Positions 25,042 to 33,623 are shown, numbered from the stretch's first letter. The stretch is 46,859 nt of DNA from Nocardia cyriacigeorgica (GCF_010868145.1 NZ_JAAGUY010000033.1:1-46859); one strand, 5' to 3'. Made by a program: numbers and translations. Notes: generated from the sequence alone by a model not told the origin.

Positions 25042-25844
25042 CGGCGCCGGGTGGCGGTGCTGACCGCGCGGCTGCGCAGGAACTGACGGATGGCGTGATT
25101 GACCGGATCCGGATGGGTCATCGTCACCGCTAGCCGCGCGCCGTCGATTTCGATGAAGGTCGAACCGGGGATCGACTCGACGAGGAGTTTCCCGCGCTCC
25201 CGGGCGATGCCGCTGTGGCTGGCGTGTACGACCAGGGCCGGGCAGCTGATCTCGGACAGCCGGTCCAGCACCGAATCCCGGCCGAGCAGACAGCCGGCGG
25301 CGACTTCGATGCCGTGCCGGTCGTGGGTGAGCCAGCGCTCGGTCCACACCGAGCGGTGTCGGTCATGGTCGCCGATGAGCCAGTGCGCCAGGCGCTGTAC
25401 CGCTCGTGGACGGGATCCGTCGTCGTACCATTCGGCCAGGAAACGCTGTGTGGCCGTTGACTGTTCGGGTGTCGGGCCATGAGCCTCGGTGCTGATCAGG
25501 ATCAACGCGGTAACCCGCTCGGGCGCGATGAGCGCGGTGCGCAATGCGGTGAACCCGCCCTGGGCGGTGCCACCGACCACGGCGCGTTCGGCGCCGAGAT
25601 GGTCGAGCACGGTCAGTGCGTCACGGGCGGCGGTCCAGTAGGTGAACGGCAGGCCCTGATCTCTGGTGTGGCCGTGCCCGCGCGCGTCCCAGGTGACGAT
25701 GCGGAACTCCGGCGCCAGCGCGTCCATCTGTTCGGCGAACATGGTGCGGTCCATGAAGAATTCGTGTGCCAGCAGAACCAGTGGGCCGTTGCCGCCGGTG
25801 TCCTCGTAGTGGATGTCGGCATCGATCGCGCGGGCGAATGGCAC
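25038..25844 (-). CDS. Alpha/beta hydrolase-fold protein lacking the catalytic triad
   Basis: A 268-aa protein with a full alpha/beta hydrolase layout: DADIHYEDTG, LVLLAHEFFMDRTMF, IVTWDARGHGHT, then the elbow VVGGTAQGGFTALR. All triad positions appear changed. The elbow reads G-T-A-Q-G, with Ala for Ser. The acid turn reads VHASHSGIA, with Ser where Asp is usual. The terminal segment reads DGARLAVTMTHP, with Leu where the catalytic His of GARHA is expected. The frame is intact and codon use is normal, so this is a kept non-catalytic protein and not decay. GTG 25844 is chosen because similarity begins there; the frame continues upstream into guaA antisense. It sits between guaB3 and guaA. Confidence 0.85.
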   Translation of the reverse strand: MPFARAIDADIHYEDTGGNGPLVLLAHEFFMDRTMFAEQMDALAPEFRIVTWDARGHGHTRDQGLPFTYWTAARDALTVLDHLGAERAVVGGTAQGGFTALRTALIAPERVTALILISTEAHGPTPEQSTATQRFLAEWYDDGSRPRAVQRLAHWLIGDHDRHRSVWTERWLTHDRHGIEVAAGCLLGRDSVLDRLSEISCPALVVHASHSGIARERGKLLVESIPGSTFIEIDGARLAVTMTHPDPVNHAIRQFLRSRAVSTATRRR

Positions 25845-25931
25845 GACGTCGAGGATAGCCAGCAGTCCGGGGACGCGTCGGGCGATTCGCCCGCGGTGCG
25901 GGCTGCGGTCAGAGCGGTGATGGCCGAGCTC

Positions 25932-25937
25932 TAAACT
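25932..25937 (+). promoter_or_regulatory. guaA -10 box, leaderless start
   Basis: TAAACT is followed by six bases and then the GTG start at 25944, the spacing expected when transcription begins at the start codon. There is no Shine-Dalgarno sequence. Confidence 0.6.
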
Positions 25938-25943
25938 ATTCGG

Positions 25944-27518
25944 GTGGCAGATTCGCAGAGACCCGTCCTCGTCGTCGACTTCGGTGCGCAGTACGCGCAG
26001 CTGATCGCCCGTCGAGTCCGCGAAGCGAGTGTCTACTCGGAGGTGATCCCGCATTCGGCCTCGGTCGAGGAGATCGCGGAGAAGCAGCCGCTGGCCGTCA
26101 TCCTGTCCGGCGGACCGTCCAGCGTGTACGCCGAGGGCGCGCCGCAGCTGGACGCGCGGCTGTTCGACCTCGGTCTGCCGGTGTTCGGCATCTGCTATGG
26201 CTTCCAGGCGATGGCGCAGGCGCTCGGCGGCACGGTGGCCCACACCGGCACCCGCGAGTACGGCCGCACCGAGCTCAATATCGACGGTGGTCTGCTGCAC
26301 GGCGGTCTGCCGACCATCCAACCGGTATGGATGAGCCACGGTGATGCGGTCACCGACGCTCCCGCCGGTTTCGAGGTCACCGGCACCACCGCGGGTGCAC
26401 CGGTCGCCGCGTTCGAGAATCCGGCCAGACGGCTGGCCGGTGTGCAGTACCACCCGGAGGTGCTGCACTCCCCGCACGGTCAGCAGGTGCTGAGCCGGTT
26501 CCTGCACGAGATCGCGGGCATTCCGTCCACCTGGACGCCTGCCAATATCGCCGAATCGCTGATCGAGCGGGTTCGTGAGCAGGTCGGCGACGCGCATGCC
26601 ATCTGCGCGCTGTCGGGCGGTGTGGACAGCGCGGTGGCCGGTGCCCTGGTGCAGCGCGCCATCGGCGATCGACTGACCTGTGTTTTCGTCGATCACGGAC
26701 TGTTGCGTTCAGGGGAGCGCGAGCAGGTGCAGCAGGACTTCGTCGCCGCGACCGGTGCCCGGTTGGTCACTGTCGACGCGGTTGATCAGTTCCTCGGCGA
26801 GCTGAAGGGCGTCACCGACCCGGAGGAAAAGCGCAAGATCATCGGGCGGGAGTTCATCCGGTCCTTCGAGGACGCGGTGTCGGAGGTCGTCGGTGCGCAC
26901 AGCAGCGCCGATGGCGTCGTGCCCGAGGTCGAGTTCCTGGTGCAGGGCACGCTGTACCCCGATGTGGTGGAGTCCGGTGGTGGCGCGGGCACGGCCAACA
27001 TCAAGTCCCATCACAATGTCGGCGGCCTGCCGGAGGACCTGGAATTCGAGCTGGTCGAGCCGCTACGGCTGCTGTTCAAGGATGAGGTCCGCGCCGTCGG
27101 CCGCGAACTCGGCCTGCCCGAGGAGATCATTTCCCGGCAGCCGTTCCCCGGCCCGGGTCTTGCCATCCGCATCGTCGGCGAGGTGACCGAGGACCGGCTG
27201 CACACGCTGCGTCAGGCCGATGCCATCGCCCGTGAGGAACTCACCGCGGCCGGGCTGGACCGCCAGATCTGGCAGTGCCCGGTGGTGCTGCTCGCCGATG
27301 TCCGCAGCGTCGGCGTGCAGGGCGATGGCCGCACCTACGGTCATCCGATCGTGCTGCGTCCGGTGTCCAGCGAGGACGCCATGACCGCGGACTGGACCCG
27401 CCTGCCCTATGAGGTGCTCGAGCGCATCTCCACCCGGATCACCAACGAGGTGGCCGAGGTCAACCGCGTGGTGCTGGATGTGACCAGCAAGCCGCCGGGC
27501 ACCATCGAGTGGGAGTGA
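25944..27518 (+). CDS. guaA: GMP synthase (glutamine-hydrolysing)
   Basis: GuaA converts XMP to GMP with glutamine and ATP. The 524-aa protein has a class I amidotransferase domain (about 1-200) with nucleophile Cys84 in FGICYGFQ and the His-Glu of YHPEV. Next is the ATP pyrophosphatase with P-loop LSGGVDSAVA near 222-231, and a C-terminal dimerisation domain ending SKPPGTIEWE. Its GTG start has no RBS and probably makes a leaderless mRNA. It completes the guanine branch with guaB2. Confidence 0.98.
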   Translation: MADSQRPVLVVDFGAQYAQLIARRVREASVYSEVIPHSASVEEIAEKQPLAVILSGGPSSVYAEGAPQLDARLFDLGLPVFGICYGFQAMAQALGGTVAHTGTREYGRTELNIDGGLLHGGLPTIQPVWMSHGDAVTDAPAGFEVTGTTAGAPVAAFENPARRLAGVQYHPEVLHSPHGQQVLSRFLHEIAGIPSTWTPANIAESLIERVREQVGDAHAICALSGGVDSAVAGALVQRAIGDRLTCVFVDHGLLRSGEREQVQQDFVAATGARLVTVDAVDQFLGELKGVTDPEEKRKIIGREFIRSFEDAVSEVVGAHSSADGVVPEVEFLVQGTLYPDVVESGGGAGTANIKSHHNVGGLPEDLEFELVEPLRLLFKDEVRAVGRELGLPEEIISRQPFPGPGLAIRIVGEVTEDRLHTLRQADAIAREELTAAGLDRQIWQCPVVLLADVRSVGVQGDGRTYGHPIVLRPVSSEDAMTADWTRLPYEVLERISTRITNEVAEVNRVVLDVTSKPPGTIEWE

Positions 27519-27674
27519 TCAGCCGATTCGGTAGGGCCAGCCTCGGCCGAGGATGATGCGGCCGAGTGGGACGCCGTCCGACGGTGCCGCGGACGTGGGT
27601 TCGAGTGGATGCTCGTCGGGTGTGATCGGCGGGTGTTCGGGATGTTCGTGGTGCTCGGAACGGTACTGCGACAT
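27519..27674 (-). CDS. Small His/Pro-rich protein, 51 aa
   Basis: A short frame directly after guaA on the opposite strand. ATG 27674 is preceded by AGGAG (plus-strand CTCCT at 27680-27684), five bases from the ATG, and the stop abuts the guaA stop. The N-terminal half is hydrophilic (SEHHEHPEHPPITPDEHPLEP), with His repeats that could bind metal; the end is LGRIILGRGWPYRIG. Third codon positions are strongly G/C. No known family is recognised. The clean fit between neighbours and the RBS favour a real gene. Confidence 0.6.
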   Translation of the reverse strand: MSQYRSEHHEHPEHPPITPDEHPLEPTSAAPSDGVPLGRIILGRGWPYRIG

Positions 27675-27775
27675 CGGATCTCCTGTCGGCCGTGGTTCGG
27701 CTGCGTCGGTCGGTGCGAGTCGGGTTGCCGCGGAAGGCTTCTCGATCCGACCGCGACGGTGGTGCTACGCGAACA

Positions 27776-27795
27776 GCCCGCCGGTGCGGGCGGGC
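27776..27795 (-). terminator. Hairpin terminator of the PspC-locus minus-strand transcript
   Basis: GCCCGCC (27776-27782) pairs with GGCGGGC (27789-27795) around a 6-nt loop, 18 nt beyond the stop of the small membrane protein. There is no U-tract. Confidence 0.5.
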
Positions 27796-27813
27796 CGTTC
27801 CTATGAGGTTGTG

Positions 27814-28032
27814 TTACCGGCGTTTACGTGGGGAGAGTACGAGCAGCAGCCCGACGATGATGGCTGCCGCCACGATGATCCAGCCGATCGAGAGGACGCC
27901 GGCGGCGGGCCAGGACACCGGCCCGGTCAGGGCCCAGACGCTCAGGGCGAGCGCCAGCAGCCCGACGATCAGCAGGGAGAACGAGGGCCCGCGGCGCTTG
28001 TCGGTCGCGTTGCCGGTGTGGTTGTCAGCCAC
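27814..28032 (-). CDS. Small two-helix membrane protein
   Basis: A 72-aa protein with a polar N-terminus (ADNHTGNATDKRRGP), two hydrophobic helices (FSLLIVGLLALALSVWAL and AGVLSIGWIIVAAAIIVGLLLVL) and a basic SPRKRR end. GTG 28032 overlaps the upstream PspC gene by 8 bp, so the two are coupled. It is likely a partner of the PspC/LiaF-like protein at the membrane, in the manner of LiaI-type small proteins. No defined family is recognised. Confidence 0.82.
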   Translation of the reverse strand: MADNHTGNATDKRRGPSFSLLIVGLLALALSVWALTGPVSWPAAGVLSIGWIIVAAAIIVGLLLVLSPRKRR

Positions 28033-29668
28033 GGCGCACCTCCGCACTTCCCGCTCGGACATCGATGTTCAGGTCGAGCACGGGAGCGTCGCCACCGGGC
28101 CCGGTCAGACCCTCGGGGCATTGAGCGTCGCCCATCCGCACCGTGCAGTCGGCACGGACGTTCATATTCTCAGGTACCAGCACAATCGCCTCGCCCATTT
28201 GCACCGACACGTCGACGGTGCGGTTCTCGGTCAGGCCGAGTTCACGCAGATCCAGCGTCCCCGAACCCATCGTGACGCTGTACTCCGGCTTCAGATCGCC
28301 GGTCGCCAGCGGGGTCCAGGTGCGCTCACCCATGGTGGCGCCGTCGAAGCTGACCGGCCCGATCATCGAGGCCAGCACCACGAACCCGGCCAGCGGTGCG
28401 GTCACCACCAGCAGGCCGTAGCCGCGCCGCAGGAACGCACCGAGGATCAAGCCGAGACCGACCACGCCGAGCGCTACCGCGGCAATCCGCCCCGGCGTCA
28501 TCCACTCCACTCCCGACGCGGCCGCCGCACCCGCGCCCGCGGCGGCCAGAATCGCCAGGCCGAGCACCATCGGAGTCAACCGGGAACGCGGCTTCTCCGG
28601 CTCCGGGGCGACGACAGTCTTCGCCGGGGAGGGTTCGGGCAGATCCCAGGCCAGCGGAGCCACACCGAGGGGATCCCAAGAGGGCGGGGTGGGGTTCGCG
28701 GTGAGCGGTCCGGTGCGCAGGGTGCTCGATGTGCGGGGCACTGCGGGTTCGACGCGGGGCGAGGCAGCCCCCTCAGCGGTGCTGCTCGACGCCTTGTCGA
28801 GGGAAGTCGTCGCACCGTCGGTGACATTCGCGCTGGAGTCGATGGCTTCTGTGGCCCCCGCACCGGTACCGAGGACCTCGGTGGCCTTGGTGGTTGCGAT
28901 GACCTCGGTCGCACGTTCGATTTCCGGCACCTCGGTGCTGTTCTGGTCGGATTGCGCCGTCGAGGAGTCGGCTGCGGGATCTGTAGGCGTCTGCCGCGAC
29001 GAGTCGGCTGCGGGTGGCGCGCTCTGAGAGGTGGGTGCGTTCGACTCCTTCCGCAGAACGACCTGCTGCTCGGGCACGTACCGCTCGGGCAGTTTCGTGT
29101 ACGGCGTGTAGGGGCCGTAGGTGGGGGATTCGAAGGTGTCCTGGCCGGTCCACAGCGGCGTGGTCTGCGGGAGGGCGGTGCCCGGGTACCCGGTCCCCGT
29201 GACACCGTCGACCTCGCCGAACCCCAGTGCCGGTGGTTCCGGGGTGCGCATGAACAGCATCCACCAGCCGGCCAGCATGGCCGCCAGCCCGATCACCCCG
29301 GACCCGCCGAGCCCGACCCCGATCGGCCCCACCGCGCTCACCGCGATGGCAAGGGCCACGATCAATACGATCGTCTTGGTCTGCGACTGCGAGCTGTGTC
29401 CCTTACCGATCAACGACTCGGCCGCCGACGTCTCATCGCCCTGCGCGCTGCACAACAGCCAGGCCAGCAGATACAGCACGATCCCGGCGCCACCGAAGAT
29501 CGTCGACACCACGAACGCCACCCGCACCAGCACCGGATCGACGTTGTAGCGCTGTCCGAACCCGGCCGCGACGCCCGCGATCGGCCCACGCCGCGGCAAC
29601 CGCACCGGCCGCGTCCGCCACATCTGCTGAAGCTGATCGCCGAAGCTCGTCCTAGTCATGGAATCCAT
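28025..29668 (-). CDS. PspC domain membrane protein with LiaF-like C-terminal domain
   Basis: A 547-aa protein. Residues 18-80 form a PspC domain (RLPRRGPIAGVAAGFGQRYNV, then a hydrophobic hairpin). Two more helices follow, then an acidic Thr/Ser/Glu-rich linker of about 200 residues. A second group of helices and a soluble C-terminal domain come last; the segment YSVTMGSGTLDLRELGL with VQMGEAIVLVPENMNV resembles the beta-rich LiaF/toast-rack domain. It is divergent from a histidine kinase that also has a PspC domain. In LiaFSR systems the LiaF protein inhibits the kinase, so this is the probable negative regulator. ATG 29668 is used; ATG 29659 is close and neither has a strong RBS. Confidence 0.85.
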   Translation of the reverse strand: MDSMTRTSFGDQLQQMWRTRPVRLPRRGPIAGVAAGFGQRYNVDPVLVRVAFVVSTIFGGAGIVLYLLAWLLCSAQGDETSAAESLIGKGHSSQSQTKTIVLIVALAIAVSAVGPIGVGLGGSGVIGLAAMLAGWWMLFMRTPEPPALGFGEVDGVTGTGYPGTALPQTTPLWTGQDTFESPTYGPYTPYTKLPERYVPEQQVVLRKESNAPTSQSAPPAADSSRQTPTDPAADSSTAQSDQNSTEVPEIERATEVIATTKATEVLGTGAGATEAIDSSANVTDGATTSLDKASSSTAEGAASPRVEPAVPRTSSTLRTGPLTANPTPPSWDPLGVAPLAWDLPEPSPAKTVVAPEPEKPRSRLTPMVLGLAILAAAGAGAAAASGVEWMTPGRIAAVALGVVGLGLILGAFLRRGYGLLVVTAPLAGFVVLASMIGPVSFDGATMGERTWTPLATGDLKPEYSVTMGSGTLDLRELGLTENRTVDVSVQMGEAIVLVPENMNVRADCTVRMGDAQCPEGLTGPGGDAPVLDLNIDVRAGSAEVRRG

Positions 29669-29806
29669 GGTCGGCCCAGGCGCGCCTCCTGCGCATCGGG
29701 GTTCACCCTGAAAATCCTCCTGAACCGCATGGACGAGAGTCGGCGAAGGGATTTCAGGGTGTTTCCCCATGGCTGGCCGTCGGTGGGGCGTGCCAGTATC
29801 GGAAGT

Positions 29807-31270
29807 ATGTATCCGTCTGTTCCGGCGTTCGACTCACGTGGGTTCGATGCTGCGCGCGGGGGCGAACCCGTCGAGGCGGCCCGGATGCGGCTGGTGCGTC
29901 GATCGGGTGGACGGATCGTCGGTGGGGTGGCCGGCGGGATCGCCGATCATCTCGGGGTCGACGTGTTCAAGGTGCGGATGGCGTTCGTGCTGCTGTCCGC
30001 GCTGGCGGGGGCGGGAATCGTCGCGTACGCGATGCTGTGGATCTTCACACCGGGCGGTGCCGACGAGGTGCGGCCGTCGGGGCAGGAGCGGCGTCAGGCG
30101 ATCGGGCTCGCGTTGCTCGGGTTCGGGCTGTCGGTGGCGATGTCCGCGTTGTTCAGCGGGACGGCGGCGCGGATCATCGTCCCGCTGATCGCGGTGGCCG
30201 TCGGTGCGGCGCTGGTATGGCGCGAGTACGACGCGGACGGTCCGCGATCACTGCTCGGCCTGCCCGCGAAACCGACGATGGTCACATGGTCGCGCATCGT
30301 CGCTGGCATCACCTTGATCGTGGCGGGGCTCGCGGTGGTGGTACTTGCCCGCATCGACATCGGCTCGCTCGGCTCGGCACTGCTGGCGGTGGCGGTCACC
30401 CTGCTCGGTGCCGGACTGCTGTCGGTGCCGCTGTGGCTGCGGATGATGCGCGCACTGAACACCGAACGCGCCGCCCGCATCCGCAACGAGGAACGCGAGG
30501 AAATCGCCTCGCACCTGCACGATTCGGTGTTGCAGACCCTCGCGCTCATCCAGCGTCAGGCCGATGATCCGCATGAGGTGGTCCGGCTGGCGCGCAGCCA
30601 GGAACGCGAACTACGCAAATGGCTGTTCGAGGATTCTGTGCCCGCGCAATCGAGTTTGGCCGCTGCGCTGCGCACCATTGCCGGTGAAGTGGAGGACCAG
30701 CACGGTGTGAAGGTCACGCCGGTGACCGTCGGCGATGTGTCGATGGATATCGCCGACACCGGATCGGGCCTGCCGAAGGAGCATTTCACCGCAGTCCTCG
30801 GCGCCAGCCGGGAAGCGCTGGTCAATGCCGCCAAACACGCGGGCGTCCCCGACATCGACCTCTTCGCCGAGACCGAACCGCATCAGGTGAGTGTGTTCGT
30901 CCGTGATCGTGGCGTGGGATTCGACGTCGACGAGATACCCGCGGATCGGCAAGGCCTGGCCAAATCCATTCGCGGGCGGGTGGAACGGCGCGGAGGTCAG
31001 GTGGAAATCGTGTCCAACCCCGGCCGAGGCACCGAAGTGCGGATCATCATGCCGCGCAACGATTCCGGGATCGAGAACGAATCGTCCGCAGATCCGGGCG
31101 ACGGTTCGACCGATGATGTGGGCGCGGGTGAACCCGATGCGCCGAGGGCCGCGGTGCCGTTCGCCCCGTTGCCGAACGACACTGGCCAGGCGCGCGAGAC
31201 GAATCGGGTGCGAAGCGATGACGCGGCAACGCAGCCGATCGTGCCAGCGGTTCGAGCCGATCGACGCTGA
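29807..31270 (+). CDS. PspC-fused sensor histidine kinase (LiaS/NarX-like)
   Basis: A 487-aa membrane kinase. An N-terminal PspC domain (about 27-85: MRLVRRSGGRIVGGVAGGI) leads into several transmembrane helices (to about residue 220). The HisKA_3 helix follows, EEIASHLHDSVLQTLALIQ, with His238 as phosphoacceptor. The ATPase domain has SREALVNAAKHAG (N box), VRDRGVGFD (G1) and SNPGRGTEVRI (G2). The C-terminal 60 residues are low-complexity. It has no large extracytoplasmic sensor domain, so it probably senses membrane state directly or through the divergent PspC protein. ATG 29807 is chosen by the start of the PspC-type N-terminus. Its partner is the response regulator 107 bp downstream. Confidence 0.92.
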   Translation: MYPSVPAFDSRGFDAARGGEPVEAARMRLVRRSGGRIVGGVAGGIADHLGVDVFKVRMAFVLLSALAGAGIVAYAMLWIFTPGGADEVRPSGQERRQAIGLALLGFGLSVAMSALFSGTAARIIVPLIAVAVGAALVWREYDADGPRSLLGLPAKPTMVTWSRIVAGITLIVAGLAVVVLARIDIGSLGSALLAVAVTLLGAGLLSVPLWLRMMRALNTERAARIRNEEREEIASHLHDSVLQTLALIQRQADDPHEVVRLARSQERELRKWLFEDSVPAQSSLAAALRTIAGEVEDQHGVKVTPVTVGDVSMDIADTGSGLPKEHFTAVLGASREALVNAAKHAGVPDIDLFAETEPHQVSVFVRDRGVGFDVDEIPADRQGLAKSIRGRVERRGGQVEIVSNPGRGTEVRIIMPRNDSGIENESSADPGDGSTDDVGAGEPDAPRAAVPFAPLPNDTGQARETNRVRSDDAATQPIVPAVRADRR

Positions 31271-31377
31271 CGGCTCGATCCGGCCGGTACGCGGCCGTTG
31301 TGGTACCGATGGAACTGTTCCGGGCGACCGGGACACTGTGTGACGGCGGATCGGGCTGTCCGGTGAAGGAGAAGTAG

Positions 31378-32019
31378 GTGGCGGTGAAGGTTTTTCTCGT
31401 CGACGATCACGCCGTGTTCCGTTCCGGGGTGCGGGCGGAACTGAGCCGGGAAACCGATATGGAGGTGGTCGGTGAGGCGGGCGGAGTCGCCGAGGCCGTC
31501 GCGGGCATCAACAACGCCCGGCCCGATGTCGTGCTACTCGACGTGCACATGCCCGATGGTGGCGGTGTCGCGGTGCTGGCCGGTATCGAAGACGGCCCGG
31601 TCTGCCTGGCCCTGAGCGTGTCCGACGCCGCCGAGGATGTGATCGCGGTGATCCGTGCCGGTGCCCGCGGCTACGTCACCAAGACCATCTCCGGCGCCGA
31701 ACTGGCCGACGGGATCCGCCGGGTCGCGGGCGGTGACGCCGTCTTCAGTCCGCGGCTGGCCGGTTTCGTGCTGGATTCGTTCACCGGGAAATCCCCGGCC
31801 CCGGAACCGCCGTTGGATCCGGAACTGGATTCGCTGACCCCGCGTGAGCTCGAGGTGCTGCGACTGCTCGCCCGCGGCTACACCTACCGTGAGATCGCCG
31901 AAACCCTGTTCATCTCGGTGAAAACCGTGGAAACCCACGCCTCCAACGTGCTCCGCAAAACCCAGCAGTCCAACCGGAACGCGCTCACCCGCTGGGCGCA
32001 CCGCAGGCGGATCGATTAG
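31378..32019 (+). CDS. NarL/LiaR-type response regulator
   Basis: A 213-aa two-domain regulator. The receiver domain (1-120) has acidic residues Asp9 and Asp10 in FLVDDH, phosphoacceptor Asp55 in VVLLDVHMP, and Lys in YVTKTISG. The LuxR-type HTH (about 150-210) reads LTPRELEVLRLLARG, then YREIAETLFISVKTVETHASNV. GTG 31378 has AAGGAG about 6 nt upstream. It is the cognate partner of the upstream PspC-kinase; targets probably include the divergent PspC operon. It is convergent with the Ser/Thr kinase gene. Confidence 0.95.
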   Translation: MAVKVFLVDDHAVFRSGVRAELSRETDMEVVGEAGGVAEAVAGINNARPDVVLLDVHMPDGGGVAVLAGIEDGPVCLALSVSDAAEDVIAVIRAGARGYVTKTISGAELADGIRRVAGGDAVFSPRLAGFVLDSFTGKSPAPEPPLDPELDSLTPRELEVLRLLARGYTYREIAETLFISVKTVETHASNVLRKTQQSNRNALTRWAHRRRID

Positions 32020-32039
32020 TTGGCGCTGTGTTGGATTTG

Positions 32040-32053
32040 CGCCGCCCGCGGCG
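32040..32053. terminator. Weak hairpin between response regulator and Ser/Thr kinase
   Basis: CGCCGC (32040-32045) and GCGGCG (32048-32053) sit in the 128-bp convergent spacer with only 2 nt between arms. It is a poor terminator but the only structure seen there. Confidence 0.3.
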
Positions 32054-32147
32054 TGGCGAACTCGATGCTCGGTCTCGCTTCGCTCGAAAACGATGTGTGA
32101 CCGGCCGTTGTATTCAGTGCGCTGACACGACAGGTGTGGTGGGCGCC

Positions 32148-33272
32148 TTACATCACCGCGACGATGACGGCGATGATGATGACCAACCCGATCAGCAGAC
32201 CGACAGCGATGGCGAGTGGCGCGTTGCTCGGCTGCGGTAGCTTGGCGCCCAGCGGTGCCGGGGCGGGTGCGACCGGCGCCTGCGTGGGCTGGGTGCGGCG
32301 CGGTAGCGGCGTCGACAGCGGACTACGCAGCCCCGACGCCGAATTACGGGCCGCCCACGCCGGAATGGTGCCGTCCTCGGTACGTACCGGGGCGCCGAGA
32401 ATATAAGGCCCGGTGCCGGGGCCGAATGCTGCGGTGAGGATTTCGTCCCTGGCCTCGGCCATGGTTGGCCGACGCTGCGGCGCCGGTTCCATCATGTGCA
32501 GCAGCACCTGGGTGAGCACACCGCTACGGCTGGGCGGAATGATCTGCGCCATGGCCGCGCGCTCGACGACGGCGCCGCTGTCGTCGTCGAAGCCGAACGG
32601 CGGCTGGCCCTCGACGGCGGTGTAGAGCGTGGCGCCGAGGGAGAACACGTCGCTGGCCTCGGTCGGGCGGGCGCCTCGGGCCACCTCGGGCGGCAGATAG
32701 GCGGGAGTGCCGGTGATGACACCGTCCGGTTCGTCGGCGGACTCACCCGAACCGCGGGAGATGCCGAAATCGCTGAGCTTGGCCATCCCGACGCCTGGCC
32801 CGCGGTCGGCGACGAGGATATTGCCGGGTTTGATATCGCGGTGCACGATGCCGACGGCATGCGCCGCGGCCAGCGCATCGGCGACCTGTGCGCCGATCTG
32901 CGCCACCTCGATCGGCGGGAGCGTATCGACCAGCCCGAGCGCCTTGGCCACATTGCGCGACGGTAGGTGTTCCATCACCAGCCAGGGCTCACCGGCCTCG
33001 AGTACCACGTCGTAGACGGCGATGGCGTGTTCATGGGAGAGCTTGGCCGCGACCCGGCCCTCATGGATGATCTGCTCGCGGATCCGGTTCGCCTCGTCCT
33101 CATCGAGCCCTGCCGTGGTCAGCACCTGCTTGATGGCGACATCGCGGTTCAGCAGCCGGTCGGTCGCCAGCCATACCGCGCCCATACCGCCGCCACCCAG
33201 TTTCGACTGCAGACGGTAGCGACCGGCCACCAGATAATCCGGGCCGACGTTGGGACGGGGACGATCGATCAT
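32148..33272 (-). CDS. Membrane-tethered Ser/Thr protein kinase (PknB-like fold)
   Basis: A 374-aa Hanks-type kinase. The Gly loop LGGGGMGAVW is at 25-34, the ATP Lys is Lys48 in VAIKQ, HRDIKPGN with catalytic Asp146 is at 144-151, DFG is at 168-170, and GTPAYLPPE is the activation-lip end. After the kinase domain there is a Pro/Ala-rich juxtamembrane stretch (about 300-345) and one transmembrane helix (about 351-373). The protein ends there, so it has no extracellular sensor domain such as PASTA. It is convergent with the two-component genes, and may tune the envelope response, which is inference. Confidence 0.94.
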   Translation of the reverse strand: MIDRPRPNVGPDYLVAGRYRLQSKLGGGGMGAVWLATDRLLNRDVAIKQVLTTAGLDEDEANRIREQIIHEGRVAAKLSHEHAIAVYDVVLEAGEPWLVMEHLPSRNVAKALGLVDTLPPIEVAQIGAQVADALAAAHAVGIVHRDIKPGNILVADRGPGVGMAKLSDFGISRGSGESADEPDGVITGTPAYLPPEVARGARPTEASDVFSLGATLYTAVEGQPPFGFDDDSGAVVERAAMAQIIPPSRSGVLTQVLLHMMEPAPQRRPTMAEARDEILTAAFGPGTGPYILGAPVRTEDGTIPAWAARNSASGLRSPLSTPLPRRTQPTQAPVAPAPAPLGAKLPQPSNAPLAIAVGLLIGLVIIIAVIVAVM

Positions 33273-33623
33273 GGTGCGAGACTAGCCGAATTCCGTGGTA
33301 GCTGGCCGGATTCGGGCCGGGAGTTCGCTGCCGTGACAGTGGTCACGGCGACGGCAGGGCGGTTGCGTTCGGCGCGGGCTTGACGGATTTCAGGGGCGGG
33401 TTTCTACTGAGAGTCGATCGAACGTATATTCGATAGTGATCGATAGCTGGATCGGTGCTGGACTGTCGAGACGCCCCGGCGGCATGCGTGCGGCGGGGAG
33501 TGCTGGTGGTCGGCGCCGGATGCGCGCCGTACCGCGATGCTCGCCGGGCCAGGCCCGGTGGGTGCCGTTGTCGGCTCCGGCGGCTGTGCCCGGAGCAGAG
33601 TCCATCCGTGGAGGTAGGTGAGT
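33273..33623 (+). other. 351-bp imuA' promoter and leader region
   Basis: It holds a LexA box at 33418-33433 and an overlapping -10 candidate TATATT (33425-33430). About 185 nt of leader follow. A 61-codon frame (33436-33621) begins with GTG five bases after that -10 and ends overlapping the imuA' start region. Its third-position G+C is about 69%, lower than the neighbouring genes, so coding is doubtful. Confidence 0.5.
33418..33433. promoter_or_regulatory. LexA (SOS) box upstream of imuA'-imuB
   Basis: TCGAACGTATATTCGA differs from the mycobacterial consensus TCGAAC-N4-GTTCGA at one of twelve defined bases. It overlaps the TATATT -10 candidate, as expected for repression. It marks imuA'-imuB as SOS-inducible. 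Confidence 0.88.

Noticed and set aside
27692..29806. Long N-terminal extension of the PspC-kinase frame
   Set aside because: The frame is open far upstream but runs antisense to the PspC/LiaF-like gene; protein-like sequence begins at ATG 29807.
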